Assembly: GCF_003722335.1 (NCBI RefSeq)
Contig: NZ_CP026100.1
Span: 5,244,001 to 5,308,000 of the forward strand
DNA: 64,000 bases
Direction of reading: 5' to 3'
Origin: Caulobacter flavus
GTDB taxonomy: Bacteria; Pseudomonadota; Alphaproteobacteria; Caulobacterales; Caulobacteraceae
Positions 18,716 through 25,922 of the stretch are shown in pieces. A program made the position numbers and the translations under genes. The notes under the pieces were generated by a model, which made no database searches, was not told where the DNA came from, and saw nothing but the letters and a program-made list of their open reading frames with translations. Position 1 is the stretch's first letter; each line of letters starts with the position of its first letter.

Positions 18716-18941
18716 GACTTGCAATTTGCCGTGAGCAGACGCCGCGAGAGTTGCGGCTGAAACGTGGGGGCGGACAATATGTCCCCGCCCCTATCGACCG
18801 CAACTGGTCGTTCCGACCTTTTCGTCGCTCTTCGGCGTTGAAAGGCGGGTCGATCAGCCGGCGAACCGGGCTATACGGCTCGTGCGGCCCAAAATCGGCC
18901 GCCGGACGCCCTCATCAAGGGCACGGACCACCGCCTCGGCA

Positions 18942-19004
18942 ATGAAGGAGACCGCGTTTTGGCTTTTGGGATTCGTCGGCTTCTTCTTGGTTGCGTCAGC
19001 CTGA
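18942..19004 (+). other. Possible 20-residue hydrophobic ORF overlapping the transglycosylase start
   Basis: ATG at 18942 opens a frame of 20 codons ending TGA at 19002-19004, in a different frame from the lytic transglycosylase. The peptide begins MKETAFW and is strongly hydrophobic (LLGFVGFFLVASA). No separate ribosome site is obvious. It may be a by-product of the GC-rich signal-peptide region, or a leader peptide that tunes translation of the TTG-started gene. Confidence 0.2.
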
Positions 19005-21079
19005 CCCTGGTGGCGAGCGTCGCGGACGCCCAGACCGAGCAGCTGGACGACGAAGGCCTGCCGAGCGCGCCCCAGCCCTATACCGGCTCGGCCCGTCCCG
19101 GCCTCGTCAACACCCCGCCCACCGCCTACGCCGGCACGCTGTCGGACACCGACGCGGGCAACCTGCGCGCGGCCGTCATGGGCCAACGCTCGGCCGCGAC
19201 CGTGCGTGCGGCGATGATGGGCATCTCCGATCCCCTGGCCCGCAAGATCGCCCTGTGGGCGCTGGCCGACGTCGGCGCCGAGAGCATGAGCTTCTTCGAG
19301 CTGGACCAGGCGCGCCGCGACCTCAACGGCTGGCCGCGTTCGTCGCGTCGCGACCTGCCCGCCGAGAAGGCGCTGTCCACGTCCGGCCTGACCCCCGCCC
19401 AGACCATCGCCTGGTTCGGCGGCTCCGAGCCGCAGACCGCCGAAGGCGCCATGGCGCTGGCTGGCGCCTATCAGGCCAGCGGCCGGGCCCAGGACGCCAC
19501 GAACCTGATCCGCCGCTTCTGGCGCGGCAAGACCTTCGAGGCCGACGCCCAGCGCGCCATGCAGGCCCGCTTCGGCGCGATGCTCACCGCCGACGACTAC
19601 GCCCAGCGCGCCGACATGCTGCTGTACGGCCCGCAGGGCCCGGCCGCCCGCGACATGGTCGCCATGCTGCCCTACGACCAGCAGGCGTCCGCCCAGGCCC
19701 GCATCGCCCTGCGCTCCAACGCCTCGAACGCCAACGACCTGGTGGCCGCCCTGCCCCCAGCCCAGCAGGTCTCGCCGGGCGTCGCCTTCGAGCGCGCCGC
19801 CTATCTGCGCCGCAAGGGCATGGACGTCATGGCGCTGGACCTCGTGCGCTACTTCCCCGTCCGCCCGCCGTCCGACGACACCGCCGGCCCGATCTGGCGC
19901 GAACGCAAGCAGCTGGTGATGTCGGCGATCAAGAACGGCGACAGCCGCGGGGCCTACGCCGCCGCCAACGCCGGCCTGCCCGGCGGGGCCGACGCGGCCG
20001 AGGCCGAGTTCTTCGCCGGCTGGATCGCGTTGTCGCGCCTCAAGGACGCCAACGCCGCGGCCGCCCACTTCGGCCGCATCAACGAGATCGGCGCCTCGCC
20101 GATCACCCGCGGCCGCGCCCTCTACTGGCAGGGCCGCGCGGCCGAGGCGCAGGGCGACGTCATCGCCGCCCAGGCCTTCTACGCCGAGGGCGCGCGCCAC
20201 ATCACCACCTTCTACGGCCAGCTGGCCGCCGAGAAGGCCGGGATCAAGGAGATCCGCCTGGAGAAGGATCCGGTGGTCACCCAGGCCGACCGCGCCCGCT
20301 TCGAGAGCCGCGAACTGATCCGCGCCGCCAGGCTGCTGCGCGACGTCGGGGCCAACGACGCCTTCCGCGCGCTGGTGCTCTACATCGACGACCAGCTGCC
20401 GACCGCCCAGGAGCAGGCCCTGCTGGTCGACTTCGCCCGCAACACCGGCGACCAGGACCTGGCCATGCGCGCGGTGCGCACCGCCGCCCAGCGCGGCTTC
20501 ATCCTGCCCGAGCGCGGCTATCCCCTGCTCGACCACCACTTCACGCCGATCCCCGGCGCGGCCGAGACCGCCTTCGTCTATTCGATCTCGCGCCAGGAGA
20601 GCAATTTCGACCCCCGCGCCCGCTCGTCGGTCGGGGCGCGCGGCATGATGCAACTCATGCCCCCCACGGCGGCGGGCGTCGCCCGCAAGCTGGGCGAGAG
20701 CCACAGCGTCGATCGCCTGTTCGAGCCCGACTACAACATGCGCCTGGGCTCGGTGTACCTGGGCGACATGATCAACCGCTTCAGCGGCTCCTACATCATG
20801 GCCGCCGCGGCCTACAACGCCGGCCCCGGCCGTCCGCCGCAATGGACGGCCCTGTGCGGCGACCCGCGCGGCGCCTCCACCGATCCCCTCGATTTCATCG
20901 AGTGCATCCCGTTCAGCGAGACCCGCAACTACGTGATGCGCACGCTGGAGACGACCATGGTCTATCGCGCCCGCCTCAACGGCGGCGTCGCCCCCCTGAC
21001 CCTGTCGGCCGACCTCAAGCGCGGCGGCTACAACTACGTCCCGGGCGCCGGGACGATGGCGCCGATCGGGGGGCGGTAA
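18959..21079 (+). CDS. Soluble lytic murein transglycosylase (Slt70-like)
   Basis: 706 residues. The start is TTG 18959, chosen because AAGGAG lies eight bases upstream and the frame immediately gives a signal peptide (RRLLLGCVSLTLVASVADA). A long alpha-helical superhelix (residues about 40-510, many AQGD/AAEAQ helix pairs) precedes the C-terminal SLT domain. The catalytic Glu is residue 547 in SISRQESNFDPRA, followed by GARGMMQLMPPTA and AAAAYNAGPGRP. It cleaves peptidoglycan strands in the periplasm, producing 1,6-anhydro ends. It diverges from dapA. Caulobacter has several Sdp-type enzymes; which one this is cannot be told here. Confidence 0.9.
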   Translation: MAFGIRRLLLGCVSLTLVASVADAQTEQLDDEGLPSAPQPYTGSARPGLVNTPPTAYAGTLSDTDAGNLRAAVMGQRSAATVRAAMMGISDPLARKIALWALADVGAESMSFFELDQARRDLNGWPRSSRRDLPAEKALSTSGLTPAQTIAWFGGSEPQTAEGAMALAGAYQASGRAQDATNLIRRFWRGKTFEADAQRAMQARFGAMLTADDYAQRADMLLYGPQGPAARDMVAMLPYDQQASAQARIALRSNASNANDLVAALPPAQQVSPGVAFERAAYLRRKGMDVMALDLVRYFPVRPPSDDTAGPIWRERKQLVMSAIKNGDSRGAYAAANAGLPGGADAAEAEFFAGWIALSRLKDANAAAAHFGRINEIGASPITRGRALYWQGRAAEAQGDVIAAQAFYAEGARHITTFYGQLAAEKAGIKEIRLEKDPVVTQADRARFESRELIRAARLLRDVGANDAFRALVLYIDDQLPTAQEQALLVDFARNTGDQDLAMRAVRTAAQRGFILPERGYPLLDHHFTPIPGAAETAFVYSISRQESNFDPRARSSVGARGMMQLMPPTAAGVARKLGESHSVDRLFEPDYNMRLGSVYLGDMINRFSGSYIMAAAAYNAGPGRPPQWTALCGDPRGASTDPLDFIECIPFSETRNYVMRTLETTMVYRARLNGGVAPLTLSADLKRGGYNYVPGAGTMAPIGGR

Positions 21080-21084
21080 GCCCA

Positions 21085-21109
21085 AACCCTCTCTCTTTGA
21101 GAGAGGGTT
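21085..21109. terminator. Hairpin between convergent genes
   Basis: Perfect 11-bp stem AACCCTCTCTC / GAGAGAGGGTT with a TTT loop, six bases after the transglycosylase stop and 14 bases before the hydrolase stop. There is no strong T run, so termination by this hairpin is probable but not certain. Confidence 0.5.
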
Positions 21110-21122
21110 AGACGCGCGCCCC

Positions 21123-22100
21123 TCAGATCCCCTTCTTCTTCGCGTAGGTCTCGAACAGCGTCGGCCAGGCCGCGACCGGCTTGCCGGCGATCGAGCGCAG
21201 GCCGAAGCCGTGGCCGCCCTCCTCGAAGACGTGCAGCTCGGCCGGGATCGCCTTGGCCTTGAGGGCCGCGAACATCATCAGGCTGTTCTCGACCGGCACG
21301 GCCTTGTCGTCGGCGGCGTGGACCAGGAACACCGGCGGCGTGCGGCCGCCCACGCCCGTCTCGGCCGAATAGGCCTGCACTGCCTCGAACGACGGGGCCG
21401 CGCCCAGCAGTTGCTTGCGCGAGCCGGCATGGGTGGTCCCGGCCACCATGGTGATCACCGGATAGATCAGGGCCGACAGGTCCGGACGAGCCGACAGGTC
21501 GTCGGCGGCGTCGACGCGGTCGTAGACCTGGGCCTCGAAGCGGGTGGTCAGGCTGGCCGCCAGGTGGCCGCCGGCCGAGAAGCCCATGACGGCGATGCGC
21601 TGCTGGTCGACCTTCATGCCCGGCGCCCAAGAGCGCACCAGGCGCAGGGCGCGCTGGGCGTCCTGCAGCGGCGCGTCCGGCCCCGCGCCCCAGCCGTCGC
21701 CCGGCAGGCGGTACAGCAGCACGAAGCAGGTGTAGCCGCGATCGGCCAGCCACTGGGCGGTCTCGAAGCCTTCCTTGTCCATGACCACGCGCTCGTAGCC
21801 GCCGCCCGGGATCAGGATCACCGCCGCGCCGTTGGGCTTGCGCGGGCGGAACAGGCTCAGCGTCGGCTTGCGGGTGTGGGTCACGGCGCGGTCGCGCGGA
21901 CCCTTGCCGTCGCTGCGTTCGAGCACGGTCTCCTGCGCCGTCACCCCGCTCGAGCCCGGCGGGTCGCTCGGCCACAGCGGCCGCACCTCGCTCGGCTCGG
22001 GAACGGCCGGCTTGCGCGCGGCGCTGGCCATGCTCGCGGTCGACAGGGCGGCGAGGCCCGTCAGCAGGGCAAAGGCGCCCCGGCGGTTCAGTTGCGGCAT
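21123..22100 (-). CDS. Secreted alpha/beta hydrolase (esterase/lipase, BD-FAE type)
   Basis: 325 residues. The N terminus MPQLNRRGAFALLTGLAALS with a following Ala-Ser-Ala site is an export signal, with twin arginines that may indicate Tat. The hydrolase core shows ILIPGGGYERVVMDKEG (oxyanion loop), nucleophile elbow VMGFSAGGHLAASL, acid residue in VFLVHAADDKAVPVENS and catalytic His in FEEGGHGFGL. This resembles secreted carbohydrate esterase or pectin acetylesterase-like hydrolases. The substrate is unresolved. Upstream on the minus strand CTCTAAGGTC at about 22138-22129 could be a -10 box, with TTGTCC 17 bases before it. Confidence 0.85.
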   Translation of the reverse strand: MPQLNRRGAFALLTGLAALSTASMASAARKPAVPEPSEVRPLWPSDPPGSSGVTAQETVLERSDGKGPRDRAVTHTRKPTLSLFRPRKPNGAAVILIPGGGYERVVMDKEGFETAQWLADRGYTCFVLLYRLPGDGWGAGPDAPLQDAQRALRLVRSWAPGMKVDQQRIAVMGFSAGGHLAASLTTRFEAQVYDRVDAADDLSARPDLSALIYPVITMVAGTTHAGSRKQLLGAAPSFEAVQAYSAETGVGGRTPPVFLVHAADDKAVPVENSLMMFAALKAKAIPAELHVFEEGGHGFGLRSIAGKPVAAWPTLFETYAKKKGI

Positions 22101-22165
22101 GACGTTCCCTCCAAGCTTTACAAGTTGGCGCGGACCTTAGAGCGCCCGGTAACCGGTGGACAAGA

Positions 22166-22981
22166 TCAGCCGCGCTCCGCGCCGCCGAACTTCAGGTGAT
22201 GCAGCACGACGCCGCTGGTGGTCGCCACGTTCAGCGAGTCGAAGCCGCCCGCCATCGGAATGCCGATCCCCTCGGCCCGGGCGATGACGTCGGCCGACAG
22301 TCCTGGCCCCTCCGCCCCCAGCAGCGCCGCCGCCCGGGCCGGCGGATCGAGCCGCGCCAGGGTGCGCGTCGCCGAAGGGGTCAGGGCCAGCGGCGTGAAG
22401 CCCGCTCCGCGCAGCAGGTCGACGGCGTCCACGCCGCGCGCGATGTATCCCGTCGGCACGCTCAGGCTCGCGCCCACCGAGACCCGGATGGCCTTTCGGT
22501 AGAACGGGTCGCAGCAGTCGGCGTCCAGCAGCACCGCGTCGGCCCCGAAGGCGGCGGCGTTGCGGAAGATGCCGCCGAGGTTGTCGTGGTTGGCGATGCC
22601 GAACAGCGCCACCACCACCGCCCGCTCGGGCAGGGTCGCCAGAAGGTCGGCGGCCGGGATCGCCGCCGGCTTTCGGCCCACGGCCAGCACGCCGCGATGC
22701 AGATGGAAGCCGGCCACGGCGTCCAGCACCGCCTGCTCGACCAGGTAGACCGGCGTCTCGCCCGCCAGGCCGTCGAACACCGCCTCCAGCTTGTCGCGGC
22801 GCTTGGGATCGATCAGCAGCGATTCCACCCGCTGCGGAGCATCGCGCACGAAGGCCCGCAGCACCGTCTCGCCCTCGGCGATGAACCGCCCCTCCCGGCC
22901 GACCAGGTCGCGCTCCTTGATGTCGCGATAGGCGGCCACGCGCGGGTCGGCGGGGTCGGTGATGGTGACGAACTGCGGCAC
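22166..22981 (-). CDS. SPOUT RNA methyltransferase (TrmH/SpoU family)
   Basis: 271 residues from GTG 22981. An N-terminal substrate-binding region (residues about 1-100, beginning FVTITDPADPRVAAYRDIKE) is followed by the knotted SPOUT domain. The three SpoU motifs are clear: IANHDNLGGIFRNAAAFGAD, ALLGAEGPGLS and IPMAGGFDSLNVATTSGVVL. Such enzymes 2'-O-methylate ribose in tRNA or 23S rRNA. Whether this one is TrmH-, RlmB- or TsnR-like cannot be decided. The protein is dimeric in known cases and cytosolic. It lies 19 bases after the MFS gene on the same strand and may be transcribed with it. Confidence 0.88.
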   Translation of the reverse strand: MPQFVTITDPADPRVAAYRDIKERDLVGREGRFIAEGETVLRAFVRDAPQRVESLLIDPKRRDKLEAVFDGLAGETPVYLVEQAVLDAVAGFHLHRGVLAVGRKPAAIPAADLLATLPERAVVVALFGIANHDNLGGIFRNAAAFGADAVLLDADCCDPFYRKAIRVSVGASLSVPTGYIARGVDAVDLLRGAGFTPLALTPSATRTLARLDPPARAAALLGAEGPGLSADVIARAEGIGIPMAGGFDSLNVATTSGVVLHHLKFGGAERG

Positions 22982-23000
22982 GGCGGATCCGAAAGGAAGA

Positions 23001-24257
23001 CTACCGCACGCCCCGTATCGGAAGGATCGCCAGACCGCCAGCCATGGCCAGCCCGGCCGCCACCAGGAACAGCGCGTGATAGTCCGTCCGGCTGGGGCCC
23101 AGGAACCAGACCGCCAGCACAGGCGCCAGGGCCTGGGGCAGCGTGTTGGCCAGGTTGATGACCCCCAGATCCTTGCCGGCGTCGTCCTGCGAAGGCAGCA
23201 CCTGGCTGACCAGCGCGACGTCGACGGCGTAGTAGCAGCCCGCCCCGCAGCCGAAGACCACGAAGCCGGCCAGCACCACCGCCCAGCCCGGCGTCAGCGA
23301 GAAGGCCACCATCGCCGCGGCCAGGATCATCGCCGCCCCGGCCGCGAACAGCTTTCGCCGCCCCAGCCGGTCGCTCAGCATGCCGAAGACCATGGCGCAG
23401 CCGACATTGGCCACGGTGGCCACGGTGGTCAGCAGGGCCAGCCCCTGCTCGGCCCGCTGGCCGGGGAACAGCGCCGGATAGTTCAGCGCGTCCTGCAGGT
23501 AGTAGAGCATGTAGCACTGGGTCAGGGTGATCGCGACCAGCACCATGAAACGGCTGATCCAGGCCAGGGCGAAGTCGGGATGCTTGCGCGGGTCGACCCA
23601 CAGCCCCTTGAGGAAACCGGTCAGGCTGAACCGTTCGGCGGAGTCGGCGGCGATCGGCGGGTCCTTCAGGCGCAGGGCGAACGGCGCGATGGCCAGCACG
23701 AGGACCACGCTGATGGCGGCGTAGCGCGAGGCCTCCGAGGCCAGCAGCCCGCCGACCAGCACCGCCCCGGCCACCGCCCCGATCGGATGGCCAAGGCTGA
23801 GAAACGCCGCCACCCGCCCCTTCTGGGCGTCGGGCACGCGGTCGGGCAGCAGGGCCAGCAGCGCGGCGAACAGCATGTTGAAGGCCAGCTGGAAGACGAT
23901 GACGCCGAGGATCAGCTCCAGCCGGCTGTCGGCCAGCATGATCGCGCCATAGGCCAGCACGGTGCCGACGAGGCCGATCAGCAGCCAGGGCCGCCGACGG
24001 CCGAAGCGCGAGGTCGTGCGGTCGCTGATCGCGCCGGCCAGCAGGTTTGCGATGCTGGCCGTCAGCGCGCCCCAGAACGCCGTCTGGCTCAGCACCAGGG
24101 CCTTCTGGGCCGGATCGAGGGCGGCGGCCTTCAGCGGCAGCAGCACCTGGATCAGGGGCATGAAACTGATGAAGGCGCCCATCTGGGCGAAGGTGAAGGC
24201 GGCGATGAAACTGGGCCGAACCGGTTCGACCGGCCGGCTGGCGCCGCTCCGCGACAT
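23001..24257 (-). CDS. MFS transporter, sugar-porter-like
   Basis: 418 residues with twelve membrane segments. The loop 2-3 signature is present as LLAGAISDRTTSRFGRRRPW, and the symmetric loop as VFGMLSDRLGRRKLF. The SDRT..RFGRRRPW form is typical of the GPH/SLC45-like branch that carries sugars or glycosides with cations. AGGGAGC supports the ATG start. It is divergent from a LacI regulator, a usual arrangement for a regulated carbohydrate importer. No sugar-catabolic enzyme sits beside it in this window, so the substrate remains unknown. Confidence 0.88.
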   Translation of the reverse strand: MSRSGASRPVEPVRPSFIAAFTFAQMGAFISFMPLIQVLLPLKAAALDPAQKALVLSQTAFWGALTASIANLLAGAISDRTTSRFGRRRPWLLIGLVGTVLAYGAIMLADSRLELILGVIVFQLAFNMLFAALLALLPDRVPDAQKGRVAAFLSLGHPIGAVAGAVLVGGLLASEASRYAAISVVLVLAIAPFALRLKDPPIAADSAERFSLTGFLKGLWVDPRKHPDFALAWISRFMVLVAITLTQCYMLYYLQDALNYPALFPGQRAEQGLALLTTVATVANVGCAMVFGMLSDRLGRRKLFAAGAAMILAAAMVAFSLTPGWAVVLAGFVVFGCGAGCYYAVDVALVSQVLPSQDDAGKDLGVINLANTLPQALAPVLAVWFLGPSRTDYHALFLVAAGLAMAGGLAILPIRGVR

Positions 24258-24419
24258 GGCTGCTCCCTGTGACCGACGCGGTCATTGAAGCCGCCGCGTT
24301 CGCCTGCCTGGCGACCTTCGCCGCGCCGCCCCCGGCCGGCAAGGGGCGTTCCGGCCTGTCCCAAAGTTTTTCGTGGGTTTTTCCTGGCCGCCGGGGTCGC
24401 GTTCCGTGCGACAAATGCT

Positions 24420-24426
24420 CTAGGCT
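24420..24426 (+). promoter_or_regulatory. Probable -10 element (CTAGGCT) of the LacI-type regulator
   Basis: CTAGGCT ends seven bases before an in-frame ATG (24434) of the regulator. The spacing is almost the same as at pip (6826). A leaderless start at 24434 would add 23 residues to the regulator. Confidence 0.35.
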
Positions 24427-24442
24427 CAACGAAATGGTTGAG
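24425..24442. promoter_or_regulatory. Candidate operator palindrome 1 (MFS/LacI intergenic region)
   Basis: CTCAAC-GAAATG-GTTGAG, a perfect 6-bp inverted repeat with a 6-base spacer, in the divergent promoter region. It would overlap the proposed transcription start of the regulator, so it could mediate autorepression. Confidence 0.4.
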
Positions 24443-24458
24443 TCCGCGTCGGCGGACT
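24441..24458. promoter_or_regulatory. Candidate operator palindrome 2 (MFS/LacI intergenic region)
   Basis: AGTCCGC-GTCG-GCGGACT, a perfect 7-bp inverted repeat immediately next to palindrome 1. It may be a hairpin in RNA or a second regulator site. If the regulator starts at 24434, it lies inside the coding sequence. Confidence 0.35.
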
Positions 24459-24502
24459 CGGTTCGACGACTGAGTTTTGTTGGCGGGGGAAGCGACAGAC
24501 CG

Positions 24503-25567
24503 ATGGCCTCGGTGACCATCTACGACGTGGCGGCGCGCGCCGAGGTTTCGATCAAGACCGTCTCGCGGGTCATGAACAACGAGCCGAACGTGCGTCCGAT
24601 GATGCGCGAGCGCGTGCTCGAAGCCGCCCAGGCCCTCGGCTACAGCCCCAATCTGTCGGCCCGCAGCCTGGCCGGCTCCAAGAGCTTCGTCATCGCCGTC
24701 TTCGTCGACGCCGCCCTGACCATCGACCACTGGCGCAGCGAGCGCGGCGCCGACTATCTGTCGCGCATCCAGCTGGGCGCCACGCTCCAGTGCCGCGACG
24801 CCGGCTACCACCTGCTGGTCGAGCTGATCGACCACGAGGCTCCGCAGATCCGCCAGGAGGTCGGCGCCCTGCTGGCCGCGCTGAAGCCCGACGGCGTGAT
24901 CCTGACCCCGCCCAGCTCCGACAACGAAATCGTCCTCGAACTCCTCAACAAGGCCGGCACGCCTTACGTCCGCCTCGGCCCGGAAGAGGCCGACGGCCCC
25001 GGCCCCCGCGTCCACATGGACAACTTCGCCGCCGCCCGCGACGTCACCGAGCACCTGGCCGGCCTTGGCCACAAGCGCATCGGCTTCGTGGTCGGCGAGC
25101 CGCGCCACGGTGCCAGCCAGGCCCGTCGCCAGGGCTATCTGGCCGCCATGCAGGCCCGGGGCCTAGCCGTCGACGAGCGCTGGATTCGCCAGGGCGACTT
25201 CACCTTCCAGTCGGGCCACGACGCGGCCAAGGCCCTGCTGGCCCTGCCCGACCGCCCTACCGCCATCTTCGCCTCCAACGACGACATGGCCCTGGGCGTC
25301 CTGGCCGCGGCCGCCGAGGCCGGCGTCCTGGTGCCCGGCGAGGTGTCCGTCGCCGGCTTCGACGACAGCCCCAGCGCCCGCTTCTCGCGCCCGCAGCTGA
25401 CCACCGTCCGCCAGCCCGTCGTCGAGATGGCCGAACTGGCCACCCGCCTGCTGATCAAGGGCCAGGTCAAGGGCGGCGCGGCCGGCGCCATGGCCGCGCC
25501 GATCGACGAGTTGCTGCCGTTCGAGCTGATCCACCGCGCATCGACGGCCCCGCCGCCGGTGGCTTAG
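24503..25567 (+). CDS. LacI-family transcriptional regulator
   Basis: 354 residues from ATG 24503 (MASVTIYDVAARAEVS); an in-frame ATG at 24434 would extend it. The N-terminal helix-turn-helix is canonical: TIYDVAARAEVSIKTVSRVM, followed by hinge-helix SPNLSARSLAG. A periplasmic-binding-protein-like effector domain follows, with VIAVFVDAA, HLAGLGHKRIGFVVGEP, IFASNDDMALGVL and VAGFDDSPSARFSRPQLTTV. It binds DNA as a dimer and is released or engaged by a sugar or related effector. The neighbour is a divergent MFS transporter, the likely target. Adjacent palindromes are candidate operators. Confidence 0.93.
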   Translation: MASVTIYDVAARAEVSIKTVSRVMNNEPNVRPMMRERVLEAAQALGYSPNLSARSLAGSKSFVIAVFVDAALTIDHWRSERGADYLSRIQLGATLQCRDAGYHLLVELIDHEAPQIRQEVGALLAALKPDGVILTPPSSDNEIVLELLNKAGTPYVRLGPEEADGPGPRVHMDNFAAARDVTEHLAGLGHKRIGFVVGEPRHGASQARRQGYLAAMQARGLAVDERWIRQGDFTFQSGHDAAKALLALPDRPTAIFASNDDMALGVLAAAAEAGVLVPGEVSVAGFDDSPSARFSRPQLTTVRQPVVEMAELATRLLIKGQVKGGAAGAMAAPIDELLPFELIHRASTAPPPVA

Positions 25568-25849
25568 CGCCGGATCCGCATCCTTCTGTCCAAGCCGCTT
25601 TCCCGAACGTTCCTGCTCGCGCGGGGACGGTCGATCCGGGACTGCGTTCGCCCGGCCATTGATCTGCACCGGGCCTGGGAACTTCCTGGCGATACGCCAG
25701 AAGCGCGGATCTCCATCATCCAGGCGACCCTGCCCCCCGCCAGCGAAGGCGCGGGCGGCGGCGCATGCATGCGCCTTCCGTCAGGCCCGGCCGGCGTCGA
25801 CCGCCGCCTCCTTTTCGCCCCAATAGTTAAAGAACGCTGATATTTCGTT
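25568..25849 (+). other. Gene-free upstream region of the adhesin
   Basis: About 280 bases between the regulator stop and the proposed adhesin promoter. The open frames here are short, overlap in all frames and carry no recognisable domain or ribosome site. I see no terminator hairpin with a T run. Confidence 0.4.
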
Positions 25850-25905
25850 TTGCACGCATCGCGCAAGCACGTAACGTGACGGTTGAGGGTGGCGTTATCC
25901 ATAAC
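25850..25905 (+). promoter_or_regulatory. Putative promoter and palindromes before the trimeric autotransporter
   Basis: TTGCAC (25850-25855) and TAACGT (25872-25877), 16 bases apart, form a plausible promoter. The -10 box lies inside the palindrome CACGTAACGTG (25868-25878). A second palindrome, GTTATCCATAAC (25894-25905), lies just after the expected start of transcription and 17 bases before the ATG. Both are good positions for regulator binding. Confidence 0.45.
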
Positions 25906-25922
25906 CGTTTGGGGTAGGAAAA

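Noticed and set aside
18854..21085. Long frames on both strands over the lytic transglycosylase
   Set aside because: Only the 18959 frame has a signal peptide and SLT motifs; the others are shadows.
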